Shown piece by piece: positions 1 to 8,207 of a stretch of 10,368 nt of DNA. How positions within the stretch are numbered: position 1 is the first letter of the stretch; every line of letters begins with the position of its first letter. Position numbers and translations under genes: made by a program. The notes under the pieces were generated by a model. The model was given only the letters and a program-made list of their open reading frames with translations, was not told where the DNA came from and did no database searches. This DNA is from an uncultured bacterium (GTDB lineage: Bacteria; Actinomycetota; Thermoleophilia; BMS3ABIN01), in contig CAJVWY010000025.1 in assembly GCA_913009925.1 (NCBI GenBank), positions 1 to 10,368 of the forward strand, read 5' to 3'.

Positions 1-1017
1 AGCCACGTTCTCCAGCACCTGTTTCATGGTTTCCCTCAACTCTGCGGGGGCGGCCAGGACGGCGTCGTCCCTCAACCCCAGCACCAGGGAGCATAGCTGG
101 TGTCCGTCCGCGTAATCGGTGCGGAAGATAACGCCGCCGCCGATGGTCTCCTCCAGCTCGCCGCAGCGGGAGAGGTTGGCCAGCGCCCACCAGGCGCGGC
201 GTGGTGAGATCTCGACCACGGCGCTGCCGCTGACTGCTCCCATCTGCCACGGTTCCTGACGGGCGTAGTGCCACAGGTCGAAGGCGTCCGGCCTTTCGAA
301 ATCGTGTTCGGCGCCGGTGGCGTTGCGGATCTTTCCTTCGATGCGGCGCAGCTTGAAGACGCGGACAGCATCGCGTTTGTGGCTGTATCCCACCAGGTAC
401 CAGTCGCCCCTGGTCAGGAACATGCCATAGGGATCGACCAGGCGTTCCACCGCCTGCCGGCTCCCCAGACTGTGATAATCGAAAACGATGGTCTTGCGGT
501 GGGCGATGGCCTTTTCCATACGCGCCTGCCTGGCGGCGATGGTGGCATCGAAGCCGGAGGACAGCAGGTTCACCGAGATGCAGCCGGTGACCTCGTCGTC
601 CAGGGTGTTGCCGCTGCCCAGCGCCAGACTCTGTAACGCCAGCCTCAGCAGGCGGCTGTAGGCGAACTGTCCGTCCAGCAGGCAGAGGCAGGTATGCAGC
701 GCCGCCAGCTCTTCCGGCGAGAACCGGACCGGCGGCAGGTAGAAGTTCTCCTCCGGCAGCCAGTAAACGTCGCCTTCGCCCAGTTCGCTGGGTCCGCTCT
801 CGATCCTGATGCCCAACTCAGCCAGTTCGGCGCGATCGGCGTAGAAACGGCGGGCGAAAGCCTCGTCGGTCTGGGATTCATCGCCGTAACCCTCTACATC
901 CCAGCGGATGGTGGGCGCGTCCACCTTCCTGCCCCTTTTGGACATCAGGTACGCAACCAGCGACAGCTGCCGGATCATTTTGTCCGTATCCCGGGGAACG
1001 GGCCCCACCACGCCCAT
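1..1017 (-). CDS. PafB-like HTH-WYL transcriptional regulator (3' end cut by window edge)
   Basis: Predicted cytoplasmic DNA-binding regulator. I translated the minus strand by hand: the frame is open from an ATG at 1017 to base 1, giving 339 residues without a stop. The N-terminus (about residues 14-75) is a winged HTH of PafB type, with GYG (43-45), DEAFARRF (51-58) and ELGIRIE (67-73). The central WYL domain contains VDPYGMFLTRGDWYLVGYS with W206-Y207-L208, followed by FKLRRI. The last ~90 residues match the WYL C-terminal extension (LGLRDDAVLAAPAELR), so only a few residues are probably missing. The start is fixed by the GAAGGAAGG ribosome site three bases before ATG and an in-frame TAA ten codons further upstream. 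Known family members PafB/PafC act together in mycobacteria to activate DNA-damage genes, and WYL domains are thought to sense nucleic-acid ligands. A PafC-like partner could lie just left of the window. It is divergent from the addBA operon. Regulation of that operon is inference. The family call is firm; the exact orthology is not. Confidence 0.9.
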   Translation of the reverse strand, partial: MGVVGPVPRDTDKMIRQLSLVAYLMSKRGRKVDAPTIRWDVEGYGDESQTDEAFARRFYADRAELAELGIRIESGPSELGEGDVYWLPEENFYLPPVRFSPEELAALHTCLCLLDGQFAYSRLLRLALQSLALGSGNTLDDEVTGCISVNLLSSGFDATIAARQARMEKAIAHRKTIVFDYHSLGSRQAVERLVDPYGMFLTRGDWYLVGYSHKRDAVRVFKLRRIEGKIRNATGAEHDFERPDAFDLWHYARQEPWQMGAVSGSAVVEISPRRAWWALANLSRCGELEETIGGGVIFRTDYADGHQLCSLVLGLRDDAVLAAPAELRETMKQVLENVA

Positions 1018-1036
1018 GAACCTTCCTTCTGTCCGG

Positions 1037-1065
1037 TTGACAATATATTATGCGTATATGATTCT
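1037..1065. promoter_or_regulatory. A+T-rich pocket in the divergent intergenic region, candidate promoter area
   Basis: Between the start of the WYL regulator (1017, minus) and the small basic ORF (1149, plus) lies a short A+T-rich island in otherwise GC-rich DNA. It opens with a perfect TTGACA at 1037-1042 on the plus strand. The best -10-like hexamer is TATGAT at 1057-1062, but the gap is only 14 bases, shorter than usual for a sigma-70-type promoter. GATTCT at 17 bases spacing is a poor match. On the minus strand TAATAT (about 1046-1051) could serve the regulator, but its -35 is poor. One or both divergent transcripts probably start here. The exact elements are not resolved. Confidence 0.4.
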
Positions 1066-1148
1066 AACGCCTCACGGGCCGTAAAAAAAGCACGGGGACG
1101 GAACCCGGCGCCGGCGGAGAAACGGCGAAAGCGGAAGGGAGAGAGAGG

Positions 1149-1295
1149 ATGAAACTGACTTCATTGCTGTACCGGCTGGCCCGGTCATCCCGCGATGCCC
1201 AGGTCATCTCTTCCGGCAGTTCCAAGAAGATGGCCCGGCGGGCCCGGAACAAGATATTGGGCCGCTCCCTGGTGCGGCGACTTTTCCGTTGGTAG
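1149..1295 (+). CDS. 48-residue highly basic small protein, first gene of the presumed addBA transcript
   Basis: The ORF runs ATG 1149 to TAG 1293-1295. It is preceded directly by a purine-rich ribosome site (AGGGAGAGAGAGG, ending at 1148). The product has 14 Arg/Lys and a single acidic residue (D16), so it is strongly cationic. It has a hydrophobic, possibly helical start (MKLTSLLYRLAR), a SSGSSKK turn (21-27), a basic helix-like stretch (MARRARNKILGRSLV, 28-42) and ends in RRLFRW. There is no signal peptide, membrane segment or cysteine. It lies 46 bases upstream of addB on the same strand. I have a vague, unchecked memory of similar small basic hypothetical proteins with a GxxKKxxRRxxNKxxGR core, but I cannot name a family. 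A nucleic-acid-binding role is possible from charge alone. The ribosome site, the organised composition and the gene order support a real gene. Its function is unknown. Confidence 0.6.
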   Translation: MKLTSLLYRLARSSRDAQVISSGSSKKMARRARNKILGRSLVRRLFRW

Positions 1296-1341
1296 ATACA
1301 GTGGGTAGACAGCTCCTTTTTCCAATCCGCGGGGAGGTTGG

Positions 1342-4300
1342 ATGGCACTGAGGTTGATCTGCGGTCCGGCGGGGTCGGGCAAGACCCGCGAGGCCGTGCG
1401 GGTCTTTCTGGATGCCGTTTCCCGGGGTTCGGACCCCGTCCTCGTCGCTCCCACCCTTCCCGATGCCAGGCATTTTGAGCGGCACCTTCTGCGCCGGCTC
1501 CAGGACGGTACTGCCGGCGTTCTTACCGGCGGCCGGGTGCGTACCTTCGATCGGTTGTGCCGTGAGCTGGTGGAGGCGGTCGAGCCCGGCGCGGAGCTGC
1601 TGGGCCACGGCGAACGACAGCTCCTGATACGCGCCCTGGTGGAGGGTGAGGAACTCAGGAAGCTGCAGCGATCATCCGGGTTCGACGGGTTCGCCGCCGC
1701 CCTAGCCGCCCTGATCGCCGAACTGGAGATGCTGGGCATCGAACCCGGGAAGATGGGCAAACAGCTCAGCCGCTGGACCGGCGGCAACAGGTGGCGTCAG
1801 GGACTGGTCCATGACCTCTTTCTGCTGTATGAAGCCTACCAGGCCGCCCTGCGCCAGAGGGGCGTCTACGATTCCGAACTTTTCCAGCGGCGGGGGCTTG
1901 AACTGGTGGAGGAGGGGGCGGTGCCTGTCCCCCGGGTGATCATCCTGGACGGCTTCTGGGACTTTACGCCGCTCCAGCACCAATTGATCAGGAAGCTGGC
2001 TGATGTCACGGACATGACGGTGACGCTGCCATTCCAGGAGGGAAACGAAGCATACCGGGCCCCCGGTTACCACCGGGAACAGCTGGCCGGACTAGGCGAG
2101 GTCAGCAGTCTGGAGCCGGACGACGGCGGAGGCGTGGCGCCGGCCCTCCGGCATCTGGCGGATAACCTTTTCCGGTACGGCTTGGTACCGGAGACAACCG
2201 CCGGCGAGGTTGACGCCGCAGGGGCGGTGGTGCCGCTGACGGCGGCGGGAACACGGGGACAGGCGGAGCTGGTGGCGGCCGAGATACTGAGGCTCTGGCG
2301 TGAGGGAGGGAGCCTGGATGAGATCGCCGTGGTGTTCAGGAGCTCTGGCAGGGATATGCTGGCGGTTGCCGCCGCCCTGGACGAGTTCGGGGTCCCCTGT
2401 GATATGCCCGTGCCTGTGCCTCTGGAGGCGACCGTCGTGGGTAAGGCCGCCCTGGCGCTGCTGGAGTTCTCCCACGACGGCACCGCCGGGAGCCTGCTTG
2501 CCTACCTGCGCAGTCCCCTGTCTGTGGTGCCGCCGGATATGGTGGATAAGTTCGACCGCCGGATCAGGCTGAGAGGTAGGGCCGAGTCCGGACCTCTGCT
2601 CCGGCTATGGAAGGAGTTGGGTGGCCGTGACACGGAGGACCTTCGCCGCCTCCGGGATGCCGCCGCTACGGGCCTGCAGCCGCTGGCGGCTGAACTGTGC
2701 CGCTTGCTGGAAAGCATGGTACGGGCCGGGATGAACGACTCAGTCCGGCCGGCGGGCCGGTTCGACAGCGACCTGCTGGCTCTGGATTGCCTGATGGAGC
2801 TATGCACGCAGGCGGCCGCGGTTCGTGGCACCGCCGCCGCCATTCATACCGGAGGAGGCGCCGCCGGTCGCACCGCCGCCGCCGGCGATAGCGCCGGATT
2901 CCTGCGGCGGGGGATAGGGACGGCGGAGTTCCGTCTTCCCAGTCTGACCAGGCGCGGCTGCGTACGGTTGCTGGACCCACACCGTCTGCTGAACCAGCGC
3001 TTCGATACGGTCTTCGTCTGCGGGCTGCTGGAGAAGCGTTTCCCCAGCCTGGGCCGCGAGGACTCCTTCTTCCCCGACGACGACCGGCGCGAACTGGCCG
3101 CCGGGTTCGGCCTTTCCCTGGACAGTCATGAACGCCGCCTGGACGAGGAGCGGTTCCTGTTCCACCGCACGGTCACCCGGGCCAGGAGGCGCCTGTATCT
3201 CTGCTATCCCTACTGCGACAGCGACGGCAGGCCCACCATCAGGTCCCTGTTCGTGGACGACGCGCTGGAACTGTTCGCCGAAGGGTCGCTCCAGCCGGTC
3301 AGGCGCAGCATCAGCGAGGTGGACTTCAGGCCCTCGCTGGCTCCCACCAGCACCCGGGCCCTTCGTTCCCTGGCCCTGCTCCACGAGACCGGAGACCCGG
3401 ACTCGGCAGCGGGCCTGGCCGCCGTGGCGGAGCCCGTCGGCCTGGCGCCACGTCTCAAGGCCTGCCTGGCGGCGGCTCCGGACCGCCGGCCTGCCATCAG
3501 CGACACCCGTGTGCTGTCACATCTCGCCGCCCTGGACCTGTTCAGTGTTACCGGGCTGCAGCGTTACCTGGGCTGCCCTTTCCGCTTCCTGGTGGAGGAC
3601 CTGTTGCAGCCGGTCGACATGGAGCCGGCGGCCTATCCCCTTCGCCGCGGGCAGTTCATCCACCAGATCCTCTGCAGGCTGGGGGAACTGCTGATGAAGA
3701 CGGGGATCAGCCTGCCCCAGGTCGAGGAGGTCCAGCTTCAGGAGATAAGGAACCAGCTGAACCGGATCATCCAGGAGCAGTTCGCGGGTATGGACCATGA
3801 TCTGGAAACGACCATACTCAGGACGGAGCTGACCGCTCACCTCCACCGGTTCATCGACAGGGAGGTCAAATGCGGCCGGAAACTGAGGTATTTTGATTTT
3901 GAAGCCGGCTTCGGCGCCGGCCGCGGCGACTGCGGTGGCAGGAGGGCCACTGAGGCCATGCTCAATTTCGGTGACTTCCGCCTGCGGGGCCGGCTGGACC
4001 GCATAGACTGGCTTGATACCGGCCAGGAACCGAATCCGAACATAGGTATCGTCATCGATTACAAGGCGAGCAGCGTGAGCCACCTTAAGGACTTTGCTGA
4101 CAAGAAGGAGATCCAGATACCCCTTTATCTGATGGCGCTAAGGGATATCTTCGGCCTGGAACCCATTGCCGGAGAGTACTGTTCCATCCGCAAACAGGAG
4201 CGGGGTGGTCTGTATCTCGAGGAATACCGGGAGCTGCTGGGCGACTGTTCCGGAGAGGTGAACGATAAGGACTTCGTGGACAGGGAGACCTTCGACAGGG

Positions 4301-4467
4301 AGCTGGCCGCCGCTGGCGGGATGGCTGTCGCGGCGGTCGCCGATATTCGCGGCGGGGTTTTCCCCACGGAACCGGTGGATGAGAAATTTGATTGTAAATA
4401 TTGCGGTTTCGACGGCATATGCCGCTATTCGGGGGAAGGGACCGGAGAGGTGAACGGCCATGGATGA
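1342..4467 (+). CDS. addB: AddB-type ATP-dependent helicase/nuclease subunit B
   Basis: Subunit B of the AddAB helicase-nuclease, which processes double-strand DNA ends for RecA-dependent repair in the cytoplasm. The 1041 residues are somewhat shorter than Bacillus AddB (about 1160). A Walker A motif GPAGSGKT sits at residues 8-15. The AddB hallmark DGFWDFTPLQ is at 203-212, CGLLEKRFP at 560-568 and a motif VI-like TRARRRLYL at 612-620. The C-terminal PD-(D/E)XK nuclease shows H774, GRLDRID with D886, and D906-Y-K908. The iron-sulfur signature is C745 (in YLGCPF) plus C1018-X2-C1021-X5-C1027, the spacing expected for AddB. The start follows GGGGAGG at 1331-1337. The stop overlaps the addA start by 8 bases, implying translational coupling. 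An Ala/Gly-rich low-complexity stretch lies near residues 494-518. A generic PD-(D/E)XK UvrD-like protein is the alternative, but the motif set and the partner gene favour AddB. Confidence 0.93.
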   Translation: MALRLICGPAGSGKTREAVRVFLDAVSRGSDPVLVAPTLPDARHFERHLLRRLQDGTAGVLTGGRVRTFDRLCRELVEAVEPGAELLGHGERQLLIRALVEGEELRKLQRSSGFDGFAAALAALIAELEMLGIEPGKMGKQLSRWTGGNRWRQGLVHDLFLLYEAYQAALRQRGVYDSELFQRRGLELVEEGAVPVPRVIILDGFWDFTPLQHQLIRKLADVTDMTVTLPFQEGNEAYRAPGYHREQLAGLGEVSSLEPDDGGGVAPALRHLADNLFRYGLVPETTAGEVDAAGAVVPLTAAGTRGQAELVAAEILRLWREGGSLDEIAVVFRSSGRDMLAVAAALDEFGVPCDMPVPVPLEATVVGKAALALLEFSHDGTAGSLLAYLRSPLSVVPPDMVDKFDRRIRLRGRAESGPLLRLWKELGGRDTEDLRRLRDAAATGLQPLAAELCRLLESMVRAGMNDSVRPAGRFDSDLLALDCLMELCTQAAAVRGTAAAIHTGGGAAGRTAAAGDSAGFLRRGIGTAEFRLPSLTRRGCVRLLDPHRLLNQRFDTVFVCGLLEKRFPSLGREDSFFPDDDRRELAAGFGLSLDSHERRLDEERFLFHRTVTRARRRLYLCYPYCDSDGRPTIRSLFVDDALELFAEGSLQPVRRSISEVDFRPSLAPTSTRALRSLALLHETGDPDSAAGLAAVAEPVGLAPRLKACLAAAPDRRPAISDTRVLSHLAALDLFSVTGLQRYLGCPFRFLVEDLLQPVDMEPAAYPLRRGQFIHQILCRLGELLMKTGISLPQVEEVQLQEIRNQLNRIIQEQFAGMDHDLETTILRTELTAHLHRFIDREVKCGRKLRYFDFEAGFGAGRGDCGGRRATEAMLNFGDFRLRGRLDRIDWLDTGQEPNPNIGIVIDYKASSVSHLKDFADKKEIQIPLYLMALRDIFGLEPIAGEYCSIRKQERGGLYLEEYRELLGDCSGEVNDKDFVDRETFDRELAAAGGMAVAAVADIRGGVFPTEPVDEKFDCKYCGFDGICRYSGEGTGEVNGHG

Positions 4468-7400
4468 TTTCTCCCCCACCGCCTCCCAACGCCTGGCCAT
4501 AACCGAGCTGGAAAAGCCGCTGTTCTTGGCCGCCGGCGCCGGCTCCGGCAAGACCGGTGTTGTCACCCGCCGCTTCGTCCACGCCATCAGCACCGGCTAT
4601 GCCCGGGTAGACGAGATACTGACCATCACCTTCACCAAGAAGGCCGCTGCCGAGATGATGGGCCGCATCAGGGAGCTGTTGCGCGAACGCTGGGTCCTGG
4701 ACGGCCGGCCGGATGAAAAACAGCTGGAAAGGATGGCCGCCGCCTACCGCGATATCGAGCGCGCCCACATCAGTACCATCGACAGCTTCTGCGCCTCGCT
4801 GCTCAGGGCCAACGCCCTGGCCGCCGGTATCGACCCGAACTTCATCGCCGCCGACGAAACGCAGACGGACAGCATCAGGGAGGAAGCCTTCGAGACTGCC
4901 CTCCGGCGCCTGGTGGAAGAGCGTGGCGCGGCGGCGGTGGAGCTTATCGCCGCCTATGATCCGGGTGTGGATGGCGAACTGCTGAAGAACATCACCAGGG
5001 CCTACGAGACCCTGCGCAGCCAGGGAAGCGAGCCGCGTCTGCCGCTGCCGGAGCTTCCCCCGGACCCGGCCCCGGCGGCCGAAGGTCTGAGGCGGACCAT
5101 AACCGCCGCCCGTGAAGCGGTACGGAGCCTGGACAAGGCGACCGGCACCATGCTCAAGGGCCTGGAAAGCCTGGAGATCCTGGAGGAGGCGCTGGACGCC
5201 GGCGGCAGCGAAAGCCTGCGGCTGGCCGAGAAGGGGATGCCCAAAGGGAACTTCACCTCGGTCAAGCCGGAGTTCGCTGCGGTCAAGGCCGCGGTGGCCG
5301 GCTATTGCAATGTGATCCGCTCCCAGGCGGCCATGGAGACCCTGGTTCTGTTCGACCGGCTGCTGGTGTTGTTCGGCGGTGAGTATCAGTCGCTCAAACA
5401 CCAGCGGGGTATGCTGGATTTCGGCGATCTCTCGGTCATGACCAGGGATCTGCTTAAGAACAACCGGCATATCCGCAACCGCATCGCCGCGCGCTTCCGG
5501 CTGATCATGGTGGACGAGTTCCAGGACACCAACCCGCTGCAGCACGAGATCATCAGCATGATATCCAGGGAAGACAGCCTGTTTGTCGTAGGCGACGAGA
5601 ACCAGTCCATCTACGGATTCCGCGATGCCGAGGTCGGGCTGTTCCGGCAGGAAAAAGCCAAGGCGGCAGCCGCCGGCATCATGGTGTCCCTGGCGGAGAA
5701 CTTCCGCAGCCAGCCGGAGATCCTGGACTTTGTCGACCATATCTTCGGTCGCGATGACATGCTTGGCGACGGCTACCTCAAGCTCGAGCCCTTTGCGGCA
5801 CATGACGGCAGGGAAGAAGAGTGCCGCGTGGAACTCCTGCTGGTGGACGAGGGCCGCGCAGACAAGGAAACAGGGGCAGGGAAGCTGAAGGTCGAACCCG
5901 CCGTCAGGGTCGAAGCTCAGCTTATAGCCGAGCGGCTCAGGGAGATATTCAATGAACCGGATGAGACCAGGCGTTACGGCCCCGGGGATACCGCCTTGCT
6001 GGTCAGGTACGCGAAACGCGCCGAGGTCTACCGGGACGCGCTGATGAACAGCGGCATCGACAGCTATCTGAGCGTGGGGAGTAAATACTTCGGGAAGCTG
6101 GAACTTGGGGATGTGCTAAACATGTTGAGGGTGATTGTGAACCCCCTGGACGATGTCGCGCTCATGGCCGTGCTGCGTTCGCCCATGGTCCGGCTCGATG
6201 AGGACGAGCTGTTCCTGCTCAGACAGGCTGCGGGGCCGGGAGGACGCCGGGGGCGGCCGCTATGGCGGGTCATCTCCCGGCTGTCCGGCGATGAAAACGC
6301 AGAGACGGCTCTGGACGCCGACACCCGCGGCAAGCTGGCGGTCTTCGGCGACGGCCTCCTGGAGCTGAGACGGGTGGCCGGACGGGAACCGCTGGGTGTG
6401 CTTGTCAGGCGGGTGATCGATTTCTCCGATCTGGCCGCGAAGGCGGCGGCAGGACCCACCGGCAAGCAGAGGCTGGCGAACCTCAACAAGCTGCTGGACC
6501 TTGCCGCTGATTTCCAGGAGGTGTGGGGTGACGACCTGTCCGGGTTCGTACGCTTCCTGGAGCGGCAGCGGGAGCGCAGATCCAGGCAGGCGGAGGCTCC
6601 TGTCGAGGAGGAAGGCGTGGAAGCCGTGCGCATCCTCACCATGCACGCGGCCAAGGGGCTGGAGTTCCCCCTGGTGGTGTTACCTAACCTGGGAGCCTAT
6701 AAGAGCAATGATGACCAGGCGGTGTTGCTCGACCGCCAACGGCGGGGGCGTATCGGCCTCGACTACAAGGATGACGACGGTTTCGGCGGCAAGGCCTTCC
6801 AGTATGAGGTTCTGAAGGAGGAAGAACACGAGCGGGGCAGGCGCGAGGAGAAGAGGCTGGGCTATGTGGCCATGACACGAGCCAGGAGCCACCTGATACT
6901 CTCCGGCATCGCTCCGGCAGACAAGCTTCCCGGCAAACGAAAGAAGAACAGCCCGGCGCTGGACTGGCTGAGGGATATCCTGGGCCTTGTCCGGGAGCGG
7001 GACGGCGCCCTGGGAGGCACCGAATACCTGGATGTGAACGGCGTCAGGGTCAGTTTCCACGTCTGTGCCGAGACGGAGCCTGCCCTGGAGCGCTTCCGTA
7101 AAGCCTCACACGCACGCCGGCAGCGGCAGCTGGAGCCTGTGAACCCGGAAGTGGAGCGGATACCGCCATCCGCCGTGTTCGTGCCCCCGAAGATATCCGC
7201 CTCGGCTCTCGATACACTTGCCGCCTGCAGGCGGCGCTACTATTTCGAACAGGTGTTGCGTGCCGGTCACCTGATGAATACTCAGGGTGCCGGTCCCCGT
7301 GCCACGAGCCCGGCTGGCAGGGAGAGGCTTGAAGCCTGGCAGACGGGAACGCTGGTCCACGCCATCCTGGAGGAAGCGCCGAAGCTGGACAGGATAGACG

Positions 7401-8014
7401 TGGATGCCGTCACCGGCGAGGAGCTGGACAGGCTGGCGAGCCGGGTACTGGAACCCGGATGGCGGATCAGCGTCGATGACCGGAAGAATATAGCGCGCCT
7501 GCTGGAGAACTTTGCCGCCTCACCGGCGGCCTCCAGGCTCCTGGAGGCCGCCGCGGCCGGCAACCTCCAGAGGGAGCTGCCCTTCTCCACTCTTCTGGGC
7601 GAAACCATCCTGACCGGGACCATCGACGCCCTGGCGGTCAGCGATGGCTCCGTGCTGGTGGTCGATTACAAGACGGGCGGACCGCTACCCGGAACCCTGG
7701 AGGAGGCCGCCGGTCACTATCGTATGCAGATCGGCGCTTACGCCCTGGCGGCCGGACGCATGTTCCCGGGAAGTATGGTGGAGGTAACGCTGGTCTTCCT
7801 GGACCGGCCCGGAGCGGAAGCCGACGCCGGCTACCGGTCCGAGGATCTCTCGCAACTGGAATCGGAATTGATAGAGCTGGTGGCATCGATGGAGGGGTCC
7901 ACTTTCCCCCCGCTGACCTCTTTCGACAAGTATTACTGCACCTGGTGCCCCGGCGGACCCAACGGCGCCCGGCTGTGTGCTACCGGCGGGCACGGCGGTG
8001 CCGGCAGCCGGTAG
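4460..8014 (+). CDS. addA: AddA-type UvrD-family helicase with C-terminal nuclease
   Basis: Subunit A of AddAB: a superfamily 1A 3'-5' DNA helicase with a C-terminal nuclease that unwinds and degrades broken DNA ends. The length of 1184 residues fits AddA (about 1200). Helicase motifs are in order: Q10, Walker A GAGSGKT (26-32), motif Ia ITFTKKAAAEM (56-66), Walker B DEFQDT (352-357), motif III GDENQSIYGFR (378-388), ENFRS (413-417), motif V MHAAKGLEF (728-736) and motif VI YVAMTRAR (802-809). The nuclease has H967, D1056 (GTIDAL) and D1069-Y-K1071-T. Cysteines C923, C1160, C1163 and C1173 sit where AddB-type proteins hold an iron-sulfur cluster, with CX2CX9C at the end. The ATG at 4460 overlaps the addB stop and has GGAGAGG at 4444-4450. 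The order addB-addA is the common one. Mycobacterial AdnAB also has two nuclease subunits, but the AddB partner here makes AddA the better name. Confidence 0.95.
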   Translation: MDDFSPTASQRLAITELEKPLFLAAGAGSGKTGVVTRRFVHAISTGYARVDEILTITFTKKAAAEMMGRIRELLRERWVLDGRPDEKQLERMAAAYRDIERAHISTIDSFCASLLRANALAAGIDPNFIAADETQTDSIREEAFETALRRLVEERGAAAVELIAAYDPGVDGELLKNITRAYETLRSQGSEPRLPLPELPPDPAPAAEGLRRTITAAREAVRSLDKATGTMLKGLESLEILEEALDAGGSESLRLAEKGMPKGNFTSVKPEFAAVKAAVAGYCNVIRSQAAMETLVLFDRLLVLFGGEYQSLKHQRGMLDFGDLSVMTRDLLKNNRHIRNRIAARFRLIMVDEFQDTNPLQHEIISMISREDSLFVVGDENQSIYGFRDAEVGLFRQEKAKAAAAGIMVSLAENFRSQPEILDFVDHIFGRDDMLGDGYLKLEPFAAHDGREEECRVELLLVDEGRADKETGAGKLKVEPAVRVEAQLIAERLREIFNEPDETRRYGPGDTALLVRYAKRAEVYRDALMNSGIDSYLSVGSKYFGKLELGDVLNMLRVIVNPLDDVALMAVLRSPMVRLDEDELFLLRQAAGPGGRRGRPLWRVISRLSGDENAETALDADTRGKLAVFGDGLLELRRVAGREPLGVLVRRVIDFSDLAAKAAAGPTGKQRLANLNKLLDLAADFQEVWGDDLSGFVRFLERQRERRSRQAEAPVEEEGVEAVRILTMHAAKGLEFPLVVLPNLGAYKSNDDQAVLLDRQRRGRIGLDYKDDDGFGGKAFQYEVLKEEEHERGRREEKRLGYVAMTRARSHLILSGIAPADKLPGKRKKNSPALDWLRDILGLVRERDGALGGTEYLDVNGVRVSFHVCAETEPALERFRKASHARRQRQLEPVNPEVERIPPSAVFVPPKISASALDTLAACRRRYYFEQVLRAGHLMNTQGAGPRATSPAGRERLEAWQTGTLVHAILEEAPKLDRIDVDAVTGEELDRLASRVLEPGWRISVDDRKNIARLLENFAASPAASRLLEAAAAGNLQRELPFSTLLGETILTGTIDALAVSDGSVLVVDYKTGGPLPGTLEEAAGHYRMQIGAYALAAGRMFPGSMVEVTLVFLDRPGAEADAGYRSEDLSQLESELIELVASMEGSTFPPLTSFDKYYCTWCPGGPNGARLCATGGHGGAGSR

Positions 8015-8207
8015 CCCGGCTCATCCCGCCGTAAAGGGTTTCTTTGTTACCCGCATAACCTGTTTGCTACTACTCCAAAGCGGGCATTGAATAATACCGA
8101 TCGACGCCCGGCCTGCTTTAGTTCGGGGGGCGACCTGCCGATTGGCGCATCACCAACAGTCCACCGGAGGCACTGGAGACATACGGTAAGGTGACTGGAG
8201 TCAACGT

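Noticed and set aside
268..636. Plus-strand open frame of 122 codons in the first kilobase
   Set aside because: It is antisense to the WYL regulator, whose own frame carries clear HTH and WYL motifs.
1105..1114. Palindrome CCGGCGCCGG in the leader of the small ORF as an operator
   Set aside because: It is a perfect 10-base palindrome without a loop or a second copy, and is expected by chance in GC-rich DNA.
4085..5803. Long 572-codon minus-strand open frame across the addB/addA junction
   Set aside because: It is antisense to two strongly supported genes with intact motifs, has biased GC-rich shadow composition and no recognisable domain.
8007..8020. Hairpin GCCGG-TAGC-CCGGC over the addA stop codon as a terminator
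   Set aside because: The stem is only five base pairs, contains the stop codon in its loop, and is not followed by a T run. Such short GC palindromes are common in this composition.
8015..8207. Possible riboswitch or regulatory RNA ahead of the kinase (5-bp stem CGGGC 8081-8085 with GCCCG 8106-8110)
   Set aside because: Compared by eye with the c-di-GMP (GEMM-I) core and found no match. The stem is short with a 20-base loop. TTGTTA at 8044 with TACTAC at 8068 is only a weak promoter guess.
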